From Phytophthora colocasiae (Eukaryota > Oomycota > Peronosporomycetes > Peronosporales > Peronosporaceae), in the NCBI GenBank assembly GCA_018806915.1, contig JAGKQI010000105.1, positions 3,162,001 to 3,226,000 of the forward strand: 64,000 bases of DNA, read 5' to 3'. This document shows positions 31,042-41,224 of the stretch, piece by piece; the stretch's first letter is position 1; each line of letters begins with the position of its first letter. Below the pieces are notes generated by a model. The model was given only the letters and a program-made list of their open reading frames with translations, was not told where the DNA came from and searched no databases. The position numbers and the translations under genes were made by a program.

Positions 31042-32928
31042 TTAGTTGTCGTCTTCGCCGTGCTCTCCTGCTGCGTCGCCGTCTTCATCTCCTGGTCGCC
31101 GTTCTGTTCTGCCGGCGTCTGCTTCTCGTTCTGTGCACATCCGCCCGTCACTCCAGAGTTGTTCAAAGTCTCGCTGGTTGATCCACATCCGCTTCGGCAT
31201 CCTCGCGTCAAGTCGATCTCCCAAACATTCAACTTCAAATTCAAGCACGTAACGCCCTGTACGCGTCCGGTACTTTCGTCGGCGACGTTCCACCACGGCT
31301 CCTTCAGCAGGTATTTGCGGCAACCGGGGACGTCGAGCGACAAGACTATCAGCTCCTCTTCTTCCTTGCGCTGCGAAGACATAGATCCGCTCCTCTTCGT
31401 CTTCTTCATCGGCGATTCTGCGCAGTTCTCGTTCGAGTTCCTCGAGTTCGTGCTGTTCCCGCCTTCGTACAAGTCCACGTCCATCCGCCTGGCTCGTTTG
31501 CCTGCGGCCACTTTGTTCATCTCGACTTCCGTCTTCTTGGCCAGCTCGATGGCTTCGTTCATCCGTCGCTCCTGCTCGGTTTCCTTCGACAGTCTCGACA
31601 GTGTCACGTCGTTCTGTTCCAAGATCACTTCCTGCAACGCCACGTATTGAGTCTTTAAGATCGGCTTGTTCTGCACGTACTCCCACATCGAATTCGGCTT
31701 CGGCGTTCCGAGGTGCTCCTCCACGCATCCTCGAGCGGGTTCTACCGGCAATATTGTCTCGGCTGCTGCTGCTGTGTGCTCGCTGCTTTCGTTTTCTTCC
31801 TCCGTTACTCTTGCGGCGGTCGTCCTCGGCTGTTGCGACGTTTCCTCTTTCGGAGTCTGCTGCAATGGCTGCTGTGGTGTCGAAACCTTCGGTGGCGTCG
31901 ACATGGTAATCCTCCGGCTCGTCGGTCTCACTCTTCTGCTCTTCGGCTTCCAGATTTGCTAGTGTGGATGCTGCTATGGGGCCATCGGCTAGTAAGGCAT
32001 CTTCTGCGTCTGTGTTTCTTGCCCTTTTCTGGGGATTTTCTTCTGCGGCACTTTCCTCGTCTTCTGAATCAATGTCGGCTGCTGCAACTGCCTCCTCACG
32101 TAAATCCGCAGAAATGTCCTCAGCCATAGCGTCTAGCAAATGCGTGGGATAATAGTAGCTGATAAGGAACGAGCAATGCGTGACCAGCTCCTGCCCTGAC
32201 TCCAGCATCTCCACACGGTAGTTGTCATATCCAGCTGCCTCCAAAATCTTCGCCGGTCCTCTCCATCGATGGCCGAACTTAGTAATACCTGGTCCTCGAG
32301 CAGGTCTGTAGATCCACACTAATTGTCCAATGCGAAACTCACTCCGTTGACGTACATTCCTCTGGTTGTAGTACATCGCCTGCCTTGCTTGTTCTTTCTG
32401 CAAAGCCACGGCTGCCAGCTCTTGGGCCTTCTTCAAGTCCTGCATTAGCACTTCATGATAGTCGTCGAGTGTACTGTGCGGGTATTCCAATCTACTCCGC
32501 CGTAGTAATTCCGCAGGCATCCGGAGCTTCCTCCCCATCATCAGTTCGTTAGGTTGATAGCCATGGGTAGCGTGTTTAGCCGAATTGTATGCATACAGCG
32601 CACACGGTAGGAAGTCGTCCCAGTCATCCTGCTGCTCACTCACGTATAGGCTAATCATGTCCTTCCAAGTTCGGTGGAACCGTTCTACCAGCCCCAGCAA
32701 ATTCGGTCGATACGGCACTGGTGTCGATAACTTCGTCTGTAAAAGGCCAAGTAGTTCCGCTATCATGCGACTGCCAAATTCACGTGCACCGTCCATCATA
32801 ATCTCCCTCATTGGTCCGAACACTAGGATCACCTTCTCCATCAGGAATCGTGCAATGGCCTTGGCCGTGTGATCGGGTACAGCCGCAGCTACTGCGTACC
32901 TCGTCGTATATTCCACTGCAGCTATCAC
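31042..32928 (-). pseudogene. Gypsy copy 2 integrase and C-terminal domain
   Basis: This is the second copy of the 628-codon integrase frame. It has the same catalytic residues and the same one-base loss upstream (near 32977) that separates it from the rest of pol. One base difference from copy 1 (near 31310) is silent in this frame (CCA to CCT) but changes Gln to Leu in the overlapping 300-codon frame at 31029–31931, which slightly favours this frame as the real one. Confidence 0.85.
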
Positions 32929-32966
32929 ATAGCGATTTCCTGCTTCGGTTTCCGGTAAGGGGCCTG

Positions 32967-35900
32967 CTACATCGATCGCCAGCGGTCACCAACTGCTCCG
33001 GTCCTAACACTTCTCAATGGAGGAACCACCGTTTTTGGTCTCGCTTTTCGTGATCCACAATCTTGGCACGCTGAGATCCATTGCTGCACCGCCTCAGCCA
33101 TCTTCGGCCACCAGTACAATCGTCGTAAGCGCTCTAGCGTCTGAGATCCGCAAAGATGTCCAGCCCATATACTATCGTGCGCTTCTTTAAAGGCCAATGC
33201 CCAGTAAACTACCGGCAATATCATTCTGCTTTCGCCATCACCAATATCCACTTTCACTAGCCCATCGTCATCTTCATACACTCGCTTGCCTCTGTACGAG
33301 CCCTTCAGCTTCAGCCGCTGCACCATGTTCGAGGTAGACTGCTCTCTTTTCACATCCTCATCCGTGAACTGTACAATACCGAGTTCCGCTGCTTCTACGC
33401 GCTGCACTTGCGCTACACGAATCACTGCTTCAGCTTCATGGTCAACAATCGTCTCTGCATCACCTGAGTTGTTGTCGGCGTTATTTTTAGGTTCCGCAGG
33501 TCCAATGGCCACATCGTCTGAGGTGTCCGCCTCCTTTTCTTCTTCATCTGCTGTTGCTGGTCCTCTCGATAAGGCATCTGCCACGTGATTCTCTCGTCCT
33601 GGTCGATACTCAATAGTAAAGTCGTATTCCTGCAGCGTCAAAGCCCACCGGTGTAGTCGTCCAGCCGGTTCCTTGGCCGTCATTAGCCACTTGAGCGCTA
33701 CATGATCAGTGATGATCGTAAAGTGCCTGCCATACAGATGCGGTCGAAACAAGCGAACCGCCCACACCACCGCCAAACACTCCAGCTCTGAAATACTATA
33801 CTTGGCCACCGTCGGGTTGTTGACCTTCGACGCGTAAGCCACCGGTTGATCTCCCCGTCCTTGGTCTTGCGATAGCACTGCCCCCAGTCCCGTCTTCGAT
33901 GCGTCGGTCGTGAGTTTAAATGGCAAACGGTAGTCCGGGTAAATCAACACCGGCTTCGTACTCAACCATGCCTTCGCCCAAGCAAAAGCTTCTTCTTGTG
34001 CGGCTCCCCATTCCCACTTAGTGCTCTTCCGCAGAAGGCTTGTCAATGGTGCCATCCGCGTACCAAACTCAGGAACAAAGCGGCGATAGTAACCCGCTAA
34101 GGCCACAAATCTGCGCACTTGTGCGTCATCCGTAGGTGTAGGAAAGTCGACAATAGCCCGTACCAGTCGTTCAGTGGGCTTAATCCCTTCCGGCGTCAAG
34201 TCATGTCCGAGATACTCCATGCGAGTCGTCGCAAATGAGCACTTCGATGCCTTCAAGCTCAATCCAGCTTCCGACAACCGCTGCGATCCATGCAAAGCTT
34301 CAAGAGTTTCATCCACCCGAGGCAATGGGTATACGTCCTTCAAAGTCACCGCGTTCAAAGCTCGGTAATCAATGCAGAAGCGTACACTTCCGTCCTTCTT
34401 GCGAACTATCACCACCGGAAAACCCCATGCACCTTGCCCTGGTCCAATCACTCCCTGCTTCAGCATATCATCCACTTCCTTGTCGATGAGCGCGTTCTCT
34501 GCGACTGCATGCCGTCGTCGTCGTAGCATGATCGGTGCAGCATCACCAGTATTGATGTGGTGTTCTACGTTGACTTTTGCTAACGGCGGGCATCCTGTCT
34601 TCTTTTCGACGATCCCAGAGTACTGCCTCAGCAAAGCGATCACCAAGTCTCGATCTTCCTGCTCCATCTCGCCAATGTCAAGCTTCTCTTCGTCCGTCAA
34701 GGGCTCAGCATCTTCCTTCTTCAGCTTATTAACCCAAGCCGCCACTCTTTCTCTTTCCAGTTCTCCATTCACTGACAGCAGCTCCATGTCTTCTTTCACG
34801 GGTATCCATGTGCCCAACGCTTCTCGAGCAGGTAACTTCTCTCGTCTGCCTTCCACATTCAGTACTTGCGCTCTCACCGTTCCATTTCGTACGATATCCA
34901 CTGTCGGTGCTAGTAGCAGGTGTTGCTTTGAGCACGGCTTCGGCATAAAGATTCCAGTGGTTCCATCTTCAGCATCAACATGCAGCTTCACAATGTTGTA
35001 CGTGTTCGTCCTCAGCTTCCGAGTTTTTGCCAAACGCACCACGGCCCTCCTTGGTTGATCCAGCTGCGGCAACGTCGACACGCCATGACACGTGAACGGT
35101 AGGATAACTTTCTGGCCTTGCACATCAATGTACTTCAGCTCGAGTGCCAAAATCCATCTTAATCTTGTGCTTCACCATCCAGTCCTCGCCAACCAACAGT
35201 TCATCGCCTTGACCTTCCACCAACAAGGCGTCGATCGTAATGCGCTGCTGATATCGCGTCGTTCCCAAGAATCTCCATACGCCTAGCACTCGACTAGCTC
35301 CTCCGCCGAATCCTTCCACTAGGTCCACTGGCGCATTACGCGTGAGGCAGCGTCCGTACTTTCGTAGTTCTTCTCCAGCGACACTGTACTGGGCACAGCT
35401 ATCCAATCGAACCTCTTGCACATGCTTCTTCGTCAACGCGAGTAACGCGGTCGGTAAACAGCTCGGGGCACTACTTCCAACTGCTCGTAGTTGCGCTACC
35501 CGAAGGTGGTGTCCGCCATCATCTTTCCGCAATTCCACGTCTCCGTAGCATCCTTGCTGCTCGTATTGGTAAGTTTTGGCCTTCCTACGCCGTGGAGTTC
35601 TCTTCTTTGGTCGTTCTGCCGCTTGCTCATTGACTGCTGCTTGCTGTTGACCCTGCTTCTGCTGCAATCGCCATACACGCTTCGCCGCTCGGAATCGTTT
35701 AGCTGCCTGGACTGCCTTCCGCCTCTCTGCTCGTATTTCTGCTAATGAGCCGGTTTCAGTCAACTCACTAGGGGCTTCACGTTCATACCGCGCCACTTCC
35801 TTCAGCCACTCGTCCTCGCTTATTTGCTTCGGCGACTTCGGTTGTGTACCCGCTGCATTTCCATCCGCTGTAGCCACTTGTTTACTGCCGCGTCCATGGA

Positions 35901-37197
35901 TTGCCAATTGTGCTTCAACCTCCTGCTTCCGTACAACTGCTGCTGCTTTCTGCGCTTCTCGTCGCTGCCGCCGTCTGATTCGCAGGTCATCAATTTCTCT
36001 GAGCTCATCGATCTTCTGCCGTACGGCTACTCGTAGGACTTTTGCTCGGTCTTCACGTTTTATACGGAATTCAGCCGTCAGAATGGCACGAGCTGCTGCT
36101 ACTTCCTGCTCGGCACGTCGGCGTCTTCTTCTTGCTGCGATTGTCTTGCCGCTGCTTAATGGCACTGCTTCCTTCACCACCCGTTCCGGAACATTCGCTG
36201 CTGCTAGTACTTCTGCTTCATCATTGTCTTCTGCTTCCTTCCTCACCCGTTCCTCAACTGCTCCTGCTGCTTCCTCACCGGTTACTTCACTGGGCTTGCT
36301 GCTCTTCCCCCAGTTTTGGCTATCCGTTCCGCCGCTCTTCCCCTTGGAGCGTCCATCGGTCCCGACAGCATCGCCGCAGATACCCTTCCAGCCATCACGA
36401 CGCTTCCTTCTCTTTCGTCGTCGCTTGGTAGCCCGGGTGTTTCCACTGGTCGGCTCTACGTCGTTCTCCTTGTCGCTACCGTTGGGGTACTCAATTCTGG
36501 CAGACAGCAAAGCCCCCGCCTCTACTGTCGCTTGGCGTTTCCCTGCTCCGCCGTTGCAGTTCCAGCACCGCTCGAAGAAGCTCCTCCTGCTGCTGTCGCA
36601 GGCTGCCTGGGTACGAGCTGCCTGTGCTTGCTGTTGCCGTGGGTCGGGTACTCCGTCAAACGCTGCTGCTCGGCTTTTGCATTCTCGCCACCAGTGACCA
36701 GCTTCGTTGCAGTAACTGCACCGTGAATTCGCCTTCTGCTCCATTATGGAAGGTCGGTCAGCCGGAGGCCCGTAATGTCCAGGTCCACCTCGACCACCGC
36801 CTCCATAACCACGTCCGCCTCGATATCCTCGTCCGCCACTTCCTCTTCCGCCATATCCTCGGCCGCCATTACATCCGCCTCCGCCACTCTGCTCTTGCCA
36901 TCCATGCTCTCGTGCTGCGGCTGCTTGCTGCTGCTGCTCATCGGCTCGTTTGATTTCGTCATACGCCTCGGCTTTAACTTCAAGGACCTTCGCCTTCGTT
37001 GCTTTAGCTGCCTGCTTCGTCTCTTGGGCATCACTACGGACTAGTCCAGCCGTCATGATCAATGCCTGCAGTGCTGCGATAGATAGAGGATCCTTCTTCG
37101 CCGTCTTGCTCCAACTGCTTACAGCGTTGCCCTTCATATCGAACTTCGGCGGGGACTCATCACCTCCAAAGCCAAGTCCCATCTTACTCCAGTCCAA
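32967..37197 (-). pseudogene. Gypsy copy 2 gag C-terminus fused to pol (protease, RT without active site, RNase H, zinc site)
   Basis: The domains are the same as in copy 1. Here two bases missing near 36600 put the nucleocapsid end of gag and pol in one frame: the CCHC knuckle, linker, protease (LDSCAQYSVAGEEL) and linker form one 690-codon ORF (35125–37197). A private two-base deletion near 35138 (agctcgag for agctctcgag) then breaks the frame, and RT-RNase H-zinc continues at 32967–35150. The RT again lacks the segment with MPFGL and YxDD, with an identical junction near 34280. Unlike copy 1, the RT/RNase H junction is intact. Not functional as an autonomous pol. Confidence 0.87.
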
Positions 37198-38396
37198 CTG
37201 ATCAACAGGGTTCGCCGCTGACTTCTTCCGGGAGGTTGGACGTCTTCCTCGCCGACAACTAGACCTTGCTCATCCCGATATCGTCGTTTAGCAACTCGCC
37301 AGTCAGTGACACGGAAACCTTCGCCGTATTCGCCGCACGTATCCTCAGCATACTGTACTGCATCTTCTAGCGTCTTTGGGTCGTGCCCCTTTACTTGCAT
37401 CGCAGCCGTCTGATTGTTGATGCCGTTCACGAACGCTTCGACGTACACTTCTGCGGGAACTTAATGACCGAAACCAATGTCCGTGAGAACACCAGCGTAG
37501 TCGCTCAACCGCTAGCCTGGCTTCTGCACTCTCGATGCTAGTCGCTGCTGCACTTTGAAGACGTTGTCCCTCCTTCCGTACTTCTTTCGCAGTTTCCGAA
37601 CCAGGAAGTCCAGTGTCTTGTCCTCTCTGCGCATGTTCGACGTCAGCGTCGTGAGCCAAGTGCTTGCCCGATCCTTCAAGTGTGCCGTCACGCCGTAGTA
37701 AAGTTCTTCAGCCGTCCATGTATCTCCGCCCAATCCAGCCTGCCTCTCTACTTCTTGGGAAATCGTCGCCAGCCATGCCTCCACGGATTCGTCCGCAGTA
37801 CCACGGAAGTCTTCCAGGTGCAAAGCCTTCATCTTCATCCTTGGCGCTGGGGTCGCAGGCGCATTCACAATGACCGGTGCCGGTGCTGCCGCAGGAGCTG
37901 CTGCCGGCGGTTGAATCAAGAAACGCTTCATCATCGACCTCTGCTGCCCAGGCGTCAAGTGATCCCACCAATCCATAGACTCCAACTCATCGTCCTGCAT
38001 CTGATTGTTTTGTGCGGGCGCTTGTGGTGCCGCGGGTGCTAACACAGGTCTTCCAGGACGCGGTGGTACGCCACCTCCAGCTGGTTGTTGCGGAGCAGGT
38101 TGTTGCCCTACTGCCTGCTGGTTGTCCTGAGCCTGCTGAGTTCCACCATCTCTTCCTCGTCCTCCAGCCCGGGCTTGGTCATCGCTGTCACTGTCACCAG
38201 CAGGATTCCCATGCCTCAGTGCCGCTGCCACGACACCACTGCTCACCCTCACCCCATCATCATCCGAACTTCCGTCATTAGCTGCCATCTGCATACGGGT
38301 TCTCGGCGGCCTCGCTCGTTTTGGGGTTGCCATTCTGGCTCTATGCGTTGTCGGTTTCGGCGTACTACGACCGGGTGAGGATCGCGTTCCAACCAT
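37134..38396 (-). pseudogene. Gypsy copy 2 gag
   Basis: Nearly identical to copy 1 gag (start ATG 38394–38396), with the same two in-frame stops (TAG 37512–37514, TAA 37461–37463). It lacks the copy 1 deletion, so AMQVKGHDPKTLEDAV reads through, but it has its own one-base loss near 37230 (ccggga for ccgggga) that shifts the frame before the Gly-rich stretch. Confidence 0.85.
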
Positions 38397-38429
38397 CTCT
38401 TTTTCTGCTTCTGCTTTGTGCTGCTTCTG

Positions 38430-38632
38430 CTTCTGCTTAGTTCTGCCGCTTCGGCTTTAGCTCTGCTGCTTCGGCTTTAGTTCTGTTGCTTCGGCTTTAG
38501 TTCTGTTGCTTCGGCTTTAGTTCTGCTTCCGCTGCCGCCAACTACCGTCTCTTTCCTCTGCCAAACACCGTCCCTCTTCCTCTGCCAAACACCGTCTCTC
38601 TTCTTCCGCCAAACACCGTCTCTCTTCTGCTT
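38430..38632 (-). repeat. Minisatellites in the leader of Gypsy copy 2
   Basis: Same two repeat families as copy 1, but with three ccaaacaccgtc units instead of two, adding about 24 bp. Together with the small indels this accounts for the 19-bp length difference between the internal regions. Confidence 0.8.
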
Positions 38633-38739
38633 CTAGGATTCGTGCCTCAGGGCCAAGCCTCGTGAAGATTCCTGACCAGGACCAACTGCGTTGGAAAGCC
38701 CGGAACCAACCGTGTTAGAAGGCCCCTGTATGACCACCA

Positions 38740-39457
38740 AGTAAGCTTTGTCTTCTACTAGCGCTGTAGTTCGTCACGACCACACCCACAACCACGAGCT
38801 TCACCCCGATCAAAGGTGTCACTCGAGGAGCTTAACTCCAACAGACCCCTAACAATGCACTTAATATCGAATATACAGTAGCCTGCAGGAGATAATTCTC
38901 ACGTCTGAGTGCGGCAATGAAGAGAAACGTCAGGATCTTTGCCAAACCCGGGCTCTAGAGGGCTGCTGATACCTCTGTCTCCATGTGGGCTGCTGATACC
39001 ACGAGCCAGGGTCCTACGGGGCTGCTGATACCCGTGTCCTGTCACACCCGACGCAACTCCTGAACTACAACACTAACCAACCGCCAATACACCCCTTCCT
39101 CACTTAGTTTATTCGCGGCCCAGTACCAACACCGGCACTTAGCACTGCTCGACCGATAGCTCTGCCAGCTACTCGGCAAATCTCAAACTGACCTCTACTG
39201 CTACCGCCTCGCGCCCACCATGGCGTCCTGCCAGCCGTCCACTGTGTACCCAGCGAATCTCTGCGGCTCTTCAAGTACCACGATCTTCGGCCGAAGAGTC
39301 GTGAACCTGGATTCTTCGTCAGCGGTTCTCATTCTTCAACCCGGCCCGCTCGTCGTGTCTTCTTCTTCTGCTTGCCTTCAGTCTGCCATCCGCTCGTCCG
39401 TCATATGCCGCTCGTCGTCTGCTACTCGTCTGCCAAAGAAATGTCGTCATCCTTACT
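38740..39457 (-). repeat. Gypsy array LTR 3 (718 bp)
   Basis: The 5' LTR of copy 2. It differs from the other two LTRs by one base that I can see (g for a near 39212). It ends ccttact, followed at once by the target duplication gtgt (39458–39461) and then host sequence. Confidence 0.95.
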
Positions 39458-39483
39458 GTGTATTCATTGTGGATTTTATTCCA

Positions 39484-41224
39484 TTACGACAGTAAATTCT
39501 GGATCCACTTTAGGGGTTTCTTGTTGTCGCTGAATAGACTGTCTCCATTGCGTAGACTGCAGTCCTGGTGGTTGAGATTCGTCACATAATTTTTGCTCGT
39601 GTATGAGGACGAAAACGTTGCCGTATCCAACCCGTACGCGCAGCTCTGGTACTCTACCAATCCGTCGTTTTCAGACGACTTGTGCGAGATCGTCGTCCCT
39701 CCCAACGCGTACGCGGCCTGGTACGATGAAGGCAACCCACTGTAGCCATTGCTACACATGACGGCATCCACGTTCGAAGCGTATGCAGGTTGCGCCGCGG
39801 CATAAGCTGCTTTTACCTCGGCCGAGGCGTAACTTCCTGTTTCGTAGGCCAACGATATTCTACCAACAGTAACGGGACAGTCATCCAGTAGTTCCATAAG
39901 AGAAGAAACTACACCACTAAAGGTGCCATCGCACGCGTTCTGGATGAAATCGGAGCCCATACTACCAATCATGGGGGCGCTGGCACCGATCCATGTTGTG
40001 GTAGAGTCCAGCGAGCATAAATTCTGGGAAATAGCGTACGCCAACATGAGGTTGGCAGACGAATGCGCGAAGATGATCGTATTGGAAACGACCTTAGTGT
40101 TGGCATTGCTGGATGGGCTGATCTGGAACAGGTAACCCACCAATTCATTCACGAGAGTCAGGTCGTACCAGGCGTACAAATTCGTGGCCAGTTCGATGGG
40201 AACAGCAGGGTACGTAACTCTGGAATTTGTCGCCGAAATAAGGCTTCTTGTCCGTCGTTGACAGTCCGTAGTCAACCTTCTGACCTAGTCCAGCAACGAA
40301 TACGCACGGACGAGGCGTTGTGCTGCAAGAACTCGACTGTGAGGTGTCCGAGTCTCCTGAAACTGTCGACACAACGGATCCAACCAGAGAGTTCAGCCAA
40401 CTCTCTGCTTCTTGGGCCCTCAGAGCACGATGACTCCATTCTGAGACCGATCGATGGAAAAGCGAAGCTGCCGTTAGTGAAAGAGCGCCGCTGAAAGGGA
40501 CCTTCCCGCAGTTTTCTTCCGTGTCAATTGGGATTGACGGGGCTGAGATGACTGGAATCGAGTCTTCATATCGAACGTCAATGTCGAGGTCCTCGCCCAT
40601 AATTTTAAACCCATCGCGGTGCACATGAGGAGCACACAAAAGGTAGTTTTCGCCGGCAAAGGAGAACGCCAATAGTGAACCTCGTGGACAGACGACATTG
40701 GTCTTCTCAACGTCCACTAGATGCGTTGCAGTGTACGCGGAGTCGATGGCTTTGAGCACCGTCTCGACAGGAGGGACGACACCTGATGGTAGACACCCTG
40801 ACTTTGTTGCGTTCCGTCCTACGGGGTACTTCGTGTAGTACGCGATGCCGTCCACGAGTGAATACTTGTGCTGTTCACCGTCCTGTTCAAATGTAGCCAT
40901 ACCGTCGTAAACAAGAGAGTCTCGTCCAGGGGATTGTTGGAGCGATCGCGTCGTGATGACATCGAAGCTGGAAGCTCCGTGGACGTGCATGGACTTCCGT
41001 TTAAGCTGGAAGGACAACCGGAGTGCCGGTTGCTCTTGTAGGCTTCTGAGGATGTGGTGCTTGGCCAAATGCGCGTCAAAATGGGGCTTGTAGGCAACGA
41101 ATTGAGTGACAAGGAGAAGAGTTGCAACTGCGGTGGTGGCCATAAGCTTCCATGATAGTTTTAAACCTCGATTCAATCGAGGTAGTGGTTGTTGCTTGGT
41201 TGGTAAAGTCGATTCACTTGCCAT
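39484..41224 (-). pseudogene. Frameshifted third paralog of the alpha/beta-hydrolase-like membrane protein
   Basis: The 5' part starts at ATG 41222–41224 (MASESTLPTKQQPL) with a hydrophobic anchor (LMATTAVATLLLVTQFVA) and the shared N-terminal domain. It runs on to CVFVAGLGQK and the KPYFGDK–PCCSHR region. A frame change near 40200, shortly after CCSHR, moves the reading into the frame starting ELATNLYAWYDLTLVNEL, which continues as the hydrolase half: FAHSSANLMLA (nucleophile position), ENDGLVEYQSC (Asp) and NLNHQDCS (His), ending KKPLKWIQNLLS. Overall length and domain order match the intact paralog at 12316–14007. One small indel therefore separates an intact N-half from an intact C-half; it may be a recent pseudogene or a base-call error. 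The Gypsy array begins 22 bp past its stop codon, beyond the target duplication. Confidence 0.82.

Larger units (their letters stand above)
21793..39457 (-). mobile_element. Tandem Ty3/Gypsy array: LTR–internal–LTR–internal–LTR
   Basis: Three 718-bp LTRs (21793, 30257, 38740) alternate with two internal regions of 7,746 and 7,765 bp, both coding on the minus strand. Only the outermost ends carry a target duplication (gtgt at 21789–21792 and 39458–39461). Each LTR has inverted ends AGTAAG...CTTACT. On the minus strand a TGG-starting primer site abuts each 5' LTR inner end, and a purine run abuts each 3' LTR. The internal regions are nearly identical and share the same disabling lesions. The shared middle LTR points to unequal recombination between LTRs of one insertion, or to insertion of a tandem intermediate, rather than two independent insertions. 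Confidence 0.93.
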
